The notes under the pieces are model-generated. The model was not told where the DNA came from. It worked only from the letters and a program-made list of their open reading frames with translations, and ran no database searches. A DNA stretch of 64,000 nt from Polytrichum commune. Taxonomy: Eukaryota; Streptophyta; Polytrichopsida; Polytrichales; Polytrichaceae. A program made the position numbers and the translations under genes. Where the stretch lies: NCBI GenBank assembly GCA_950295325.1, contig OX485803.1, positions 5,830,001-5,894,000 on the forward strand, written 5' to 3'. Shown here piece after piece: positions 11,650 to 24,432 of this stretch; within the stretch, counting starts at the first letter, position 1; each line of letters starts with the position of its first letter.

Positions 11650-14600
11650 CGCTGCTTGCTGTGCTCGAATCGTGCAAAGAGCTCGTTGCAAAGAGCCGTG
11701 CTTGCGTTGGAGCGGAGGAAGAGAGCGGAGAAGAGAAGAGGCCCACACTGGGAGTACACAGCTGACGGACGGTGACGCGCGCTTGCGTTACATACTGCGG
11801 TTGGGCTGCCACTCCTCCCCTCTTTAAGGCTTTAGGCCAAGCTGTAGGATTGTGTGCCCTTGAATAAGGGTGGGTTTACATGTACACTAGGATTCAAGAC
11901 CAAGGAAATTCCAAAATCAAGCGATCTTATTGGTCAAGATTGGACCGCAACAAAGGCATTAAATATTATATACATATATATATACACATGGCATTGGTGA
12001 GGCATCACTTTCTTGTCAAATTTTGTTGGTCCCGAGTCAGGGTTCAATTTTGAATCCAAAACTAAGGTCCATTTAAGGAGATTTGAATCCCAAGGTTTTT
12101 AAACATAGACCCTTTTGAAGATCCACTCTTAGATGGTCACTTTTTATTATATTATCCCACTTCTCCTATGATGATTACGTAGTACAAGATAAGTAGCAAA
12201 TCTAACTCCACAATAAAAAGAAAATCATGATCACGAAGTTTTTTTTATTGGACAATACACAAATGTTAGAGGAGTAAGCACCACTTTGATTTGTAGTAAT
12301 TAAATTTCTTGTGATTTATTTACACAATTTGGAAGTTCATGAATCCTAATTATTCTTCTAAGTAATTTAGTGAAAAATTCATTCAAGAAATAGTTATTTT
12401 ATTGAATGGTGATTCAACTAGCTAAGAATTTTTGCAATGAAGATGTCTCCATGCTTAGTTTTTATTGACATAATGACTAAACCCTAACTTTACCTAACCA
12501 AACCCACTACCTTCCTGACCCTAAAACTCTTGTTTGTAAATTGTAAATTAACATCATAATAAGCAATTTATCTTTTGTATATAAAAATTACAAGTATGTT
12601 GTTGCATTCCAAACTGAAAAAGCACATGAATAGCATTTTGAAATCAATCTTGAAAATAAGATAAAGTGTGATTCAAAAAAGTACGGGCACATAACATTTG
12701 AAGGTGTAGTCGAAATATAAGAGAGTTTATAAGTCATAGCACGATATGCACAGTATTCTTGTATTGTATTTCCCCCTTGCTTAAGACACCCAAAAAACTC
12801 TTACATCCCTTAGAAACTCTAACTAGTTGTGGGAGCAATGGTTGGAAAAAAAGAAGTCTTGCTAAAGTTTTGTAACAGGTTGAGAGGGGATGGGTTCCCA
12901 ATCAATAGGTTTTAGAATGACAAAGCCTTAGGGGTTACAACTGAGGATTACAATGTGTGCCAAGTACATAAATCTTCAATACCAACACAACATTACAACA
13001 AATCCAATAGGCAAGCAACACGTACTCATCAATACACATCTAATAATTGCAATGTGTGGGGTTGGGTGAAGCGATCCCCTCGACATTCATCTTCTATACA
13101 CACCCAATAGACCCCTCGCTCGTTTATATAAATCACAAACTCCAACACTCCCTCCTCAGTCCTCATCTCCACACAACCTCCACCTCTCATGCCATTTGTG
13201 AAGTCTAACTTAGTCTTGGGGCAAGTCTTGATTCCATTAGTATGTTTGTGCTTGCTCTTGAAGGTCCCTAGTTGGAGCTTTGCATGCAACCTCCATTGGT
13301 TATGTTAGAAGGTGGTGGAGTCATTTGTTATGTTAGAAGGTGAATTTCTTCGAGACCGAAAAGTGGGTGCTTCTCCATGGAAGCTTATCTACAACATTGA
13401 AATGGATTTTTATGGAACAAATTCTTGCTCCATGAATCTGTTGCAATATTGTAGTGAAGTACCTTATGTTTGCAAAGACTCAACCTGAAGTCACTAGCTC
13501 CACCAACACATAAGGATTGGTTGCCAATATACCTTCATCAATGTTTAGGTGCCAATACATGTACTAAACATTGATGGAGGTGTATAGGCACCTAGTGTAT
13601 ATGTGTCTAGTCCAGTGGAGTGGATCAACCGGAGCAAGGTTCCACTTTGACTAAGCGGTTTGCCACTCCATTTTATGCCTCTTGATCTTCAAGTGTTTCC
13701 CGCATCATCATGTGTTCGGTATCTTGTTTACTTTCTAGGTATCAAGGTGTGGATGTCTTGTGTTTCCACTAGTGCTATGGCAATGTGCTCCTTTGTAGGG
13801 CACTAAGATGTCAACCTAGTGTTGATCATGCTCCTTTTTCCACCTTACATTTCATTTTCCTTCCTTGAGAACAATTGGTTTTTTTCTCGTGCTTAAAATG
13901 ACTATCAAATAAGGTAGAAATACAAAAAACAGTGAAAATAAGATGATTCGGCTGGAAAGAATGACTTGAAAGTTGTGTAATATTTTTCAAAGATAAAGTA
14001 GAGAAAACGATGAAAAATGAAAGTTATTTTGTACTTTTATTCCATGTAAATGATTAGTTGCAACTTCTCAAAGAGGCAAATAAGTCAAACCCTCTACTTG
14101 TACAATAATCTCCCTAATTTGAGCATCAAAATATCCTACTCTCCATACATTTCACTCAAAATGGCACCCAAAAGTGAGCCCAAGTGATGAAACATGATCT
14201 ATTCGGCAGACCATTGCATCCTTTTCAAGCCACCACTCTTACAATTAGCCATTTTGACTCCTAGTCTAATGCACTCGTAGTGATCATTCACCGTTTTCCA
14301 TTTTCCTACCTTATGTTTTATTCACTTGATTTGCTGTCCTTGCTGATTTACTATTTCTTTTGAAAAGCAATCCATAATTGGCCCTTGCCAAATCTGGGGG
14401 GTTGACAGTGAAACTATGAGGCAATAAGTGCCTTTCACATATCGCTACATGATTTTTGCTTGAACTACAAACTCATTGTTCCTGGAAGCATACTAGTCAC
14501 GCTTATCAGAGACCTCAGATGTAAGCAGTGTGCTAAAAGTTTTGTTGCAGAATGTTGCTTCATTGACGAGACTTAGTTGTATCAAGTTTTTTGAAGTCAA

Positions 14601-15411
14601 ATCCATGGCACATAAGTAGTCTTGCACTTATGTGTCCTCCTGCAGTAACCTGAAATAAATTTCAGGGAGGGGGGGGGGGGGGCATATCTAACAGTAAGCT
14701 CAACAAGGACAATCTAATTTGTGAGACCTAGTTTTAAAATTCTCTATGACTATCTATTGCAAGTGGAAGTAGATGATCCAATCAACGACTTCACATACTC
14801 TATGGCAAATATATGTGTCTACATGACAATAAGTCCGCAGTATCTGTGGCATCTTGAGTAACTTTATGCAGCAGGTCTCTCTGGGAAAGTCAATATGACG
14901 CCCTGTAGCTTGTGATATGAGTTAACCATGAGTAAACTACAATGCAAACCTTAAAAATGTTAAATATGTGTTAAAAATGTTTGTCTGACCTCCTTAAAAC
15001 AAACGAGAGGGAATGGTTGCATAAGGGCATACCTCTCTCTTATCCAACAGATAATAGTATGTAGTCCAGAGGTTACATTGTTTGGTTGGTATACCACAGT
15101 ATTCAGCTTCAAAGACCCCAAATTAGTCTAGTCGCGCGCATTTGAGATGAAACAACCACAAACCTGTACGGGGGTCAAAGTTTTAACATGGATAGATGAG
15201 GTATGCCCGTATGCAACAATTCCCTCTCGGCATTAAAACCCTTGTGCACTTCAAAAGAAGTGTGTAATTATGTCACCCTCTCACTTTGCAACCACAGTTT
15301 CTAGATGATAGAAACTATTAGAACCCCGACATCAACCTACAGAATCCAGTTTGTTGCTTTCTCTTCATGGATGTGAAGAATTTTGGCCAAAAAGATGACA
15401 TACCATCATGG
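11650..15411. other. Intergenic region with no recognised gene
   Basis: The part next to 11650 holds the leader and promoter of subunit e. The rest is AT-rich. It contains a foldback at 13519-13592 and a run of about 17 G at 14675-14691. An 86-residue minus-strand open frame near 13.03-13.29 kb has no domain and no splice context. No transposon ends were found. Confidence 0.6.
13519..13592. repeat. Foldback with 29-30-base arms
   Basis: The left arm 13519-13548 and right arm 13564-13592 are reverse complements with about four differences. The inner 18 bases (13531-13548 against 13564-13581) pair with one mismatch, and the loop is 15 bases. It could be a tiny miniature element or a small-RNA-producing hairpin. 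Expression cannot be judged from sequence. Confidence 0.7.
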
Positions 15412-18400
15412 CTATTCTTCGCTTGCATCTGCAGCTTCTAGCTGACTTAAAAACTCCTGATCTAACTCTTCATCCAGCAGATAGGGTGCATAGCGTCTCA
15501 CAAGAAGTTCCATTTTATCAACAAAATCTGCTCGCTGTTGTGGTCCACGACCCAAAGATTGCTGCATTTGATCCCATCTCTTCTTACAAGTTTCTCCTGA
15601 CCTAAAAAGTATACATACAAAAGCAACACGTTCAGGATAGCTGCACCAAGTGGAGCATTGCAATATCAGCAGTCTTCTGCTCATAAAATGCATGTGACCA
15701 AAACATGGTTCCCATTCCAATTATACACAAAGTCCTAATGAGTAGAAGACCACACTGATGCTTCAAGCTGATGGACCCAAAGGTGACGCCCTTGAACATT
15801 ATGTAAAATCGCTATTCTTGTATGAGCATCCCAGAGGTCAGCTTTAAATAGAGAGCACACCTTACTGTTAAGAGTATGAAGTATGTTGGTGATGAAAGAC
15901 AGGCTTCTATCAAAATTACTATGTGAATCACATAGTTGAGAAGTAGTGCAAGCTATATAACCTGTGTTCCAGAAGCGAGTCCCAATCAACAAGCTCTTCA
16001 GACAACGCAAACTGCTCCATGATCCTGCAAAAAAAAGTACAACTTTAGTCACATGGTGTTGTGTGACCTTCAAGATTAGTGTAACTAAGCTCAATTTCTA
16101 GGACACTAGTACATGCATTTAAAACTACAATCTGGAAGATTTTAGAGGGCTCACTTCTGCAGGAGAAGTTGGTCATCATTATTGGACCAGTCTCCTGATG
16201 ACACCATTGGTGAAGCACACCTGCTGTACCTGCCATGTCATCACATGGGGGAAAGAAGAGAAAAAACTTAAGACACCACAATCCACATCAAGTGCAAATT
16301 ATGTAGAACCAGGAGAGTTTATGCCACAAGGTCTACTCCTGGAAAATTAGCAACATGCATAGAAGAATCAGCCATGGTGCCAGAGAAGTGCAGACTTGTT
16401 ACCACACAGATAGACACTCAGAGTGGCTACGGCCTTCCAGATGCTCTGCAATGAATGTCCAATTGATGTTGTCTCGGAGCTGCAAAGCAAACCCCTTACT
16501 GTTATGGATGGTAGTCTAGCATCAAAACTAACCAAATTTAAGTTCACAGTCCTCATTAAACATAAGACTCTCAGGAACATGCTGGAAAAGACAGCACAGA
16601 CTAAGATCTAGTACAACTGAAAATTTGTAGGAATTCCTCACCTTTCGGTGAGTCTTTTTAATAGTCCCAGTTTCCATAATTCGTCTTTGAACATCCAAGA
16701 ATTTAAACACAAGCTCACACAGCTTCTCTATTTCTTCTTTAGACCACAGACCTGTACATACACCAAACTATTAGTAACATTCAAGAGGAAGGATTGAGAT
16801 TCGTAATAACAGCTATTTGTACAACTCTGCTGACCCTGAAATGCTCTCAAAACCACAATAACATTTCCAAACCCTGACTTCGCTCAAACTGAGTAAGTTG
16901 CAAAACCCTCCCATCCCAGACAGTCCAAGAAACTTTAAAGACACACACATCAGACAGAACATTTAAAAATAAAATAGAACCAACATGTACACAAAGCTCT
17001 GAATCGAGGGATCTACCTTTCTTGGTGCATTTAAGGTTACGCCACTTCTCTTTACAAGATGCTGGATCTCTTGCAAGCCCTTGAGCTATCTTCTTCCAAT
17101 TATTACCATGCAAGTTGTGCAGCCTAGACAATTTGCAAACAAAACATATGAAATCAAAACTCCACAGCTCTCTGTGGGATTCAGTTAGCTATTTAGTTAA
17201 TAAAACTAGTCATGACATTAACAAACCTCAAGTACATTGCAATGCAGACCAAGGCTTTGAGGGAGCATAAGTACTGAAGTTCAAGCTAACACTAGTAAAC
17301 CATGTCAAAACACCTTACTCTATTAGAAATCCAGTTTCTTCTGATGACCACTTTCCAAGGTGGTTTCCAATACTCAAGAGTCGTTGTGCTCGCGAATTTA
17401 GTCGTTTGACTGTCCGATTCGGTAAAGCCTTGCCTACAGTGAAGTTGGACCATATCAACAAAAGTGACAAAATCAATGAACAAATCTAAAGTGAACCCCG
17501 GTGAATGCTGGAACTTTCACTGCAAATGAAAACACAACTCATCACACCAGACAAACTTGGTATGGAAAACTTTGTAGTTGAAGTATAAAAAGCTCTGAAT
17601 CATTTTTTTGACTGCATTTGTCTATTGTATACTATGTGGTTGAATAATAGAGACCAGGAATATAAATGTGTGGGAAATCTCAATGACAAGTAACAATGCA
17701 AACTGAGTGAATATTTAGAAATCTAAACAAGACTCAAGCGTATACCAAATGATGTCCCCAGTTAGGCTCAGAGTGCACTCACGAATTTGTAACCAGCACC
17801 CACGAGCGTCCTTATGCTTTAAGGGATTCAAAACCTTCTGTAACCCTTCCTCTTGGTCCCAACCTTGTTCCTGCAATAAATTAGAAGAGGAGTAATCACC
17901 ATATCTATTGAATCATCATAGCCACCTTACATCAATGAAAAACAAGTGCATGTACATAGGAGCACACTTGAATTTATGCCCACTCAGAATCTAAATACAT
18001 TGTAAGGTATGAGGCCCTATCATGAGCACTTTCAACTCCACAGACAATTAGGCCATTGGATCACTCATCCAGTTAGCAATTAATGTGAATCACTCAAAGT
18101 GTCATTTTCAAGTTTCAGAATCGAAGTAGAGATGCAAATTTTTATAAGAGCCTGGAGTAGAGATTCTCTTACTCTTTGAATTATCACAAGATCGCATAGG
18201 TCCTCCCAATTGTGTTGTTCACTGTTGAACCTAGAATGATGTGTGTGTTGTTTAAGCACATAGCCTAATGTCATCGTAAGACATGATGACAATTTGGTGT
18301 CACTTCTTAACTACAACCTTTGCCATCTAGCACTCAACTATAGTCACATAAGAACGTAAGAACATGAAAACATGCACAAGGTCAGGTTTAACTTACTCGA

Positions 18401-18681
18401 ATGTAATTGTACACAGCCTGCCTCAATGCCTCGTCTTCTTCGGCAGAATAATCTCCGTATTCCAAACCTGGTCGCATATGATCATTTTTCCAATGGTACT
18501 CATCAAGGTCCACTTCTTGAGAATCTTCCATATCCACATCCACGCCATCAGGTTCAACCACCTCCTCAGGTTCAACCACCTCCTCGGGCAATTGGAACGT
18601 GACCCTTTTCTTCTTCTTTGTCAAGTTGGTTTGGCCTCCTTTATCACTCGACTTCATTTTCGACTTCATTTTTGTCTTCAT
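15412..18681 (-). CDS. Multi-SANT/Myb DNA-binding protein, RNA polymerase I terminator (Reb1/TTF-I/DMTF1) type
   Basis: Probably a nuclear DNA-binding protein related to the Reb1/TTF-I/DMTF1 group, which in yeast and animals stops Pol I at rDNA terminators. Plant members are annotated as Pol I termination factor-like or Myb proteins. Nine exons join in phase: 18681-18397, 17870-17783, 17433-17319, 17123-17017, 16751-16642, 16479-16403, 16220-16155, 16024-15962 and 15601-15412, giving 366 residues. The N-terminus is basic (KKKKRV near residue 22, a likely nuclear signal), followed by an acidic stretch with EEVVEP twice. SANT-like repeats follow: YSAEEDEALRQAVYNYIREQ...; WSSEETGFLIELHNLHGNNW...CKEKWRNLK; LWSKEEIEKLCELV...NWTFIAEHLEGRSHSECLSVW; and DWSNNDDQLLLQ...WDSLLEHRSGETCKKRWDQM. 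The tail is acidic, ending DASEE. The start is the first ATG of the open exon; an earlier GTG is not needed. Intron 1 carries a dispersed repeat. The DNA target is inference from family. Confidence 0.9.
18040..18345 (+). repeat. Dispersed repeat family D, copy in Myb-gene intron 1
   Basis: This block shares ordered motifs with 28490-28850, 32045-32240, 32840-33130, 34380-34650 and 54410-54830. They include 'TTAGCAATT', 'GAAG/GAGATTCT', 'CATAGGTCCTCCCAATTGTG', 'AAGCACA' and 'TTCTTAACTACAA'. It is non-coding and ends are not sharply defined. It lies between exons 1 and 2 of the minus-strand Myb gene. Confidence 0.7.
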
Positions 18682-18820
18682 TTTCACTCCACCGTTGGCT
18701 TGCTAAGATCTGGAAGCGGAATGGAAGTAGGAAATTCAAGAAGGAACCCGAATTTCGATTCAAGCTAAAGATCACCTCGTCGTGGGAACACTGCGACTGT
18801 GTACCGAAACCCGATTCAAC

Positions 18821-18844
18821 CCCCTAAAACCCTAGAACCCTAGA
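18821..18844 (-). promoter_or_regulatory. Telo-box-like cluster upstream of the Myb gene
   Basis: On the minus strand three TAGGGTT/TAGGGG units lie in tandem about 140 bases before the Myb start codon. AAACCCTA telo-boxes are common in promoters of plant genes tied to ribosome production and cell growth. That fits an rDNA-related factor, but function here is inference. Confidence 0.55.
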
Positions 18845-19639
18845 ACGATCGTTTCGTTGGCTCTGTCCACTAACTTAGGGCAGAGTCTAGGCAATAATAA
18901 CACCCCATCACCAACATACGAAGGTCCGATGTGCAACCTACAACCCTTTTCACACTCACGTTTAGAGATGGATACATGTGGAAAGCCCCATTATATAGGG
19001 TTGAAATCCCCCATGAAACCATCATCATAGGGGTCTGAAAATATGAACACCATGAACCCAACAACTCCAGATGTAGAAAGAAAAATAATTGTAGATTTGA
19101 AGATTGATTATAAAGATAACAAAATCTACGGTTTAAGAAGAGTGGAAATCTTTTTATTCTCCTCTATAGGTTGGGATGATGGGTTCGAAGCTTCAGTTAT
19201 CATAATTCATTTATGACAATTGGGTTTGTGAATTTAACTGCGTTCCATGGAAGTAGATGGTTGTAGATCTTTAGGATTTAATATTATTCTATTTTAAACC
19301 CCATGGAACCCCACAATCATACACCATAAACCCATGAAGTCAAAGTTTGAAAAATCAAACCTCATGGGTTTGAAATTTAGACCCCCATGAAATCTCATCT
19401 CCATGTTTATATATATATATATGTATTGGATGTTATATATAAAGAGAGAAAGTAAAAGCAAATACCCTCTACTATAAGAACTCACCCATGGGCATGAATA
19501 CTGAGGCCCGCATAGCACAAGGGTCTAAAAATTCTTACCCCATGGGCAAGAAGGGTTTGGAAATCTAGACCCCCATGGGCATATGGGTCTAAATACTCAA
19601 AGTCCACGACCCTTACACAAACTTGCAATAGTTTTCAGT

Positions 19640-20345
19640 GAGGATCAAAAGAAAACATCATAAAAACACATGTTTTTAAAAAATGATTGAATTACATATG
19701 CAAATGTTAATTACTACTCAACACTCAATAATGAACACAACTGGGAGGACCTAAGGTTAAGGCATCCATAGTCGACCATGTCCATTTAGTTGCTCACTAG
19801 TGTGCACGCCATGCTAACATGGATGACATCTATATTTTTTTAGGCAAACATAGTTAAGGTTTATGTGGTGGCGGCCTTTGATTGAATACTCTCATAAGAG
19901 TTTTGATGACTATCATAGCCAAAGTATTAGCATTTAGATGAGCAGTTGTGGGTTAACCTATAGATCAAGTATGTGTTCTAGTAAACTTTACGACTTTGAA
20001 AATTGTAACAATTTCCATATTCATGAAAAAATAAACTAAAAGTTGCATTCTCCTTAGAATATGTTTCTCTTCGCAAGAAAAAGTAATTCCCTGCTTTTAC
20101 TCCTCCTAAACATATACAAAGTCTCTTATTTTATTTGTTGTATATGCCTCAACCTTATGTATCCAATTAGCAAACATGCCCTTCCAATAACCATTACTGG
20201 ATCAAGGGATGTCTAATTTTCAATTTGGTTTTGCAAATGTTTCATAATAGATTTGCTAATGCAACACAAGTTTTGTTGTGTAAATCTAATTAGTAGAAGT
20301 TGGAGAACATGGAAAACAAACTAGAGAACACCCACATATCTTAGT
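19640..20345 (+). repeat. Dispersed repeat, second copy of the 1.84-2.11 kb repeat
   Basis: The segments 19725-19755 and 20220-20340 match 1870-2110 in order. The spacing is longer here, so one copy has gained or lost internal DNA. No genes or terminal repeats are seen in it. Confidence 0.55.
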
Positions 20346-20431
20346 TGCCACCCAATTAAGATTGCTAGACAATAAATATGAGTCAACAATGAATATTGTG
20401 GGTCACACTACTGTGAAGCAAATGTTTATTA

Positions 20432-20610
20432 CACTCTAACCCGTAATATCATGCCTATGGCAACCAAAGTGCACATGAATTTAAGGGGTTTTTTGAGTGT
20501 TAACATTGATGTGTGATAAAGGGGAATTAGTCTAGCATATGACATTGTGGAATAACACAAACCGCAACTTTGCAATGTTGAAATTGATGATGTCATACAT
20601 GAGACATGAA
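20432..20610 (-). mobile_element. Truncated TA-flanked element of family F1
   Basis: It begins after TA with CACTCTAACCCGTAATATCA, a variant of the F1 terminal repeat. It then runs as the reverse complement of the right half of the copies at 22374-22854 and 29406-29744 (for example the 'GACATTGTGGAATAACACAAA' block, trimmed here). No second terminal repeat is found, so the copy is truncated. Confidence 0.7.
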
Positions 20611-22150
20611 TCATCTGCCAAACTTGCATACATATGCAAAGCTCGAGCTTTCTAGGATACGTTTGTTTCAAATTTTATAACAATATGTACAAAATGGTGA
20701 GAATAAGTACACACACTTATAATAAACATATGTAACATGTACAAAAGAATGGTCACTATAAACCGTGCAACATAAAACTCTTAATGTCAAAATTCAAAAT
20801 TCATTGTTTTTTTCTAATGACAAATCACAAGAAATGTGATGGGGAATGATTTTCAACACTACTACTGCAACCAACGTAGTCAAAGTGAAGAGCCATGCAT
20901 GACAACCACAAGAGCCCTATAATTTCAATGCATGGTTAATATCACCAATCTAGGTTTGACTACAAGCACTTGTGATTAATGTGTGTCATATGTGAGAACA
21001 AGTGTGTCACATAAAGATCATTGCAAGAACAAAGGGAGGAACAAAGGGTGACATCTGCAAAAACCCTTTAATTTAAGGTCATGATTAGAATCACCAGTTT
21101 GGGTTGGAATTCAAGTGCAATGGATTTTGTCACAAAACTGTTTGCTTGGAGTGGGAGCAACAACCACAAATCTCTTGCTACACATTCATTATCCAAAATT
21201 CTTCAAGGCTTTGGGTTATCAATTTAGTTGTTATACAGAGGTTTGTGGAACCATTTCATCCACAAAAGTTGGTACTGGTTTATGTGAATTCAAGAGTGTG
21301 AAGATAAAGTTTATGACGCACAAGCAATATCCCAAGACTTTGAGTTTACTTATGGCGTCCAACTTCACTTACCCCTTCAACAACAAAGTATTAGCAAATG
21401 CAACACAAATCTCAAACATGATGATTGGATGCTACCGTAAACCCTCACGGCAGCATGAAGATGCATCACTACAATCACTATAATTTTGAGGCACTGCCTC
21501 TTTAATAGTCCCAAAATCAAATGGAAGCTATAAAAACTACATGCCATTATGTGCACAACCTGAGGCATCTCAACTTCGAATTGCAATACTAAATAGGTGC
21601 ACTCACCTTACCTAAAAATCAATCATAATCAAACCTTGAAATGCAACAGTGACCATGGGACCATGAAGACAATGACAAAGAATGACACCCATGTCGACTT
21701 TTAGAGATATTTGACAACCAATAGCCTCTAAACCAAAATTTGAGCACTCACCAACCGCTTCTTATACTTGAAGCATGTCCACTCTTAACAACCCACACGA
21801 GATGAACTCCCAATTTACAAAGATGAATGCATTTCAAGCCCAAGATTATGCATGTAAGGAGAAGGAACAACATTGAAACGAAGTTTGAAACACACCATGT
21901 ATCTCCAACATGCCAGAGCTACATGCGGTTTAATCTCCAAAGGTAATTTTCTTTCACTTTGTGTTTTGCTTTGCACATAAGCTTAACTTCGGTTTTCTAA
22001 GTTCTTCAAGCCTTCTCAAAGTCTTTGCTACTTGCTTCCTAAACACTCCCTACCCCCCCCCCCCCAATGAAAAAAAGCCTCAACCACGAGTGTAAATTGT
22101 CAAGAGAAAAGAGTAGCATGTAATAAGGTGAATGGACCGAGGTAATTCTA

Positions 22151-23010
22151 CCACATTGTTTATGGTATTTAGTGTCATGTATATGTTAGATGATAATGCA
22201 AGGGGAAGATATTGAATGGCAAGTGTCATGTGTTTATATTTTAGTATGCAAGAGGAAGATATTCATGGCATGCACCTCATAACACTATTGAACATAATCA
22301 TGCCAAGATATTAGTATGTGTACTAGTTGAACGCCAAGTGTCATGTAACATAGGCATGCACCTCATAACACTACACCCTAAACTCCGTAATATCAACCTC
22401 CATAATGTCACACATGCTCTAATATCCCAAAACCCTAGGGAACGGATGTTTGTAGTTCAAATCTCACTCCTTATTGTCACATTTCTCTCCCTTATATCAC
22501 AACATTTGTCATTATTGCAAACCACCAAAGAAGTCAACCCACACCCTCGCATTGCGCCATGTGCCAACATGTGGCGTGCCACCTTCTTATTCTTCTTCTT
22601 CCTCTTATGCCACTTGTTGAATGTTGGTGCATACGTCCACCACATCGCCTAGGAAGGCCAAGTGGAGTGGACCACACTAGCGTAGGTGATGAGAGAACAA
22701 ATTCAAATTGTCCTCACATCTCCTTTGTGTTATTCCATAATGTCACATGCTACACTAATTTTATAGTATCACGCATCCATGTTAACATTACAAAACTTTG
22801 TAATATCACGTGTACTTTGGTTGCCACAGGTGTGATACTACAAAGTTTAGGGTGTATTGAACATAGTCATGCCAATATATTATTAAGTTCACTAGTTGAA
22901 TGCCAAGTGTCATGGGTGACACTTATGGTGCAGTTATTAAACCTAGCATACACCTCAAAATAAGGTAAGTGACACTATTACGCATGTGATACTAAATACA
23001 ATAAATGATG
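22151..23010. mobile_element. TA-flanked non-autonomous element, family F2 (host of a nested F1 insertion)
   Basis: The left end is CCACATTGTTTATGGTATTT after TA (22149-22150). The right end is its inverted, diverged counterpart ending ATGATG before TA (23011-23012). Subterminal text such as 'TGCCAAGTGTCATG' and 'CCTCATAACACTATTGAAC' recurs in the copy at 30591-31214. The total is 860 bases, of which 481 plus a TA duplication belong to a later insertion. There is no coding capacity. TA flanks fit Tc1/mariner (Stowaway)-type mobilisation, which is inferred. Confidence 0.8.
22374..22854 (+). mobile_element. TA-flanked non-autonomous element, family F1, nested in F2
   Basis: This 481-base element has inverted ends CACCCTAAACTCCGTAATAT and, read inward from the right, CACCCTAAACTTTGTAGTAT. 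TA lies on each side (22372-22373 and 22855-22856). The uninterrupted host text 'AACACTATTGAACATA' occurs at about 22289, and a variant near 31055. Here the same text is split exactly at the TA, so the insertion point and duplication can be read directly. There is no ORF of note. Confidence 0.88.
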
Positions 23011-24432
23011 TAGTATTTCGTCCGGAGGATCCGGCAACAAGTAAGGCTAAACCCGTGATATATGAGAGAGAAATATGAGAACAAGGACATGAATAAACTG
23101 AGAAATCTGTTCCCAGGGTTTCGGGATATAAGAGAAGGAGTGACATTAAGGAAGTTAGGGTGCTCCAACTCCAAAAACCCTATTCACATTAGGACCCCCC
23201 CCTACCGACGTGTCAATCATTGGATGAATAAAATATATGCAACAACTCCCACTAACACAACACGTTTCTCGTTCGTCCTCCAACTTTGGGGTTTGATTTG
23301 ATGAGCACAAGCAAAGTTTTGTGTGATCGATCCTCTTCCTATTCAATTCGGTTTTGCGCATCTCATCGATCAGCGAAAGCGTAGAGGTAGGCATATGATT
23401 CAATTTCCCGCAACCAATTACGTTGCAAGAGGCTACTGTTTCAATGAACCTAAGTTTGATATTCCTTCGTAATTTGCATTGCATCATAATTTGCGTGTTG
23501 CACAAGCACGGGAAACACGTTATGATTGCTCGACCAAAAGGTTGATTTTGATTTTGAGCATAATTTACTTGCTCGCCACTCATTTCCAAGAACTTCTGTT
23601 ATGTGTGATCCATGTTCTGTAAAATATTATGAGTCAGAAATTTAGAGTGCAAATTATTTTGCCTTTGAATGATCTGGTGCAGAGTTTCTGATTGTATTTG
23701 GTGAGTCGTATGTTGATTGAAATAGGCCTTAGAACGATTCTCTCTCAATTTTGACTCGAAAATTGATCGAATTCGTATGTTATGTTTGATGGAATGACCT
23801 CAGGACACATGCTATATAACAATTTGCACGAGTCTATTTCAGTATAGGTTTTGGTTGCTTCCTTTTGATTGTGTTGGATAAAATGTACTAGATAGTGGCT
23901 ATTGGGTGGACCTGGGCGAACGGCCATAATCTAACGTAATTTCCATCGGGACAAGATTATGCTTTGTAGATAATTTGTTGAACTATATGGCATTTTCTAA
24001 GTGAGCTGGATGTGCTTGGATATGTGGTTCACCCTAAGAAACTTTGGATGAAGGACATATTCTCTTTCCAACGGGAATTACGTAGATAACTCTAAGAGCT
24101 TTGGATTAACTGTCTTTCTGGATCTTTATTTTGTGGTTTATTGCTCACTTTGGCTGTAAGTGTGGTTTGTACCACAATGCTTGCAAGGTTATTAGGTTTG
24201 ATGGAAGAATCGGATTAGGGTTTTAATTTTCTTGCATGCAAGAGTTCCTTCATGTGGTACTAACTTTAGATACCCTAGTATTTTTGTGAGTGCTCATTCT
24301 TGAAAGAGCTAATTCTTCATTTTCTTGTGCAGAAACCTATTCACGGAGACGAGGTTAAGGACTTGAAAAAAGAACCATTTCATTGAGTGCGAAAGCTCAG
24401 CATTAGCAAATTGATCTGAAAGAGGATCAGGA

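Larger units (their letters stand above)
18682..24432. other. Intergenic region between divergent Myb and PI31 genes
   Basis: The Myb leader is at the left edge. The PI31 leader is at the right edge: a probable 5'UTR exon ends at 23386, an intron runs 23387-24332, and the leader resumes at 24333. Between them are dispersed repeats (19640-20345), a truncated TA-flanked element (20432-20610) and a nested pair of TA-flanked elements (22151-23010). A 122-codon plus-strand open frame near 21.1-21.5 kb has no recognisable domain and was not called. Confidence 0.65.

Noticed and set aside
11347-11748. 133-codon minus-strand frame over subunit e exon 1
   Set aside because: The family-specific residues (GPYSGTSTLAL) end exactly at a GT donor and continue in the exon at 11039-10974. 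The rest of the frame is intron read-through.
13029-13289. 86-codon minus-strand frame
   Set aside because: No domain and no transcript context. It lies in repeat-like AT-rich DNA.
14675-14691. Run of about 17 G
   Set aside because: A homopolymer with no flanking structure. It may be a sequencing or assembly feature.
21115-21483. 122-codon plus-strand open frame
   Set aside because: There is no recognisable domain, no splice context and no conserved motif. The length is possible by chance in AT-rich repeats.
22374-22390. CCCTAAA words suggesting interstitial telomere repeats
   Set aside because: They occur singly as part of the F1 element ends, not as tandem TTTAGGG arrays.
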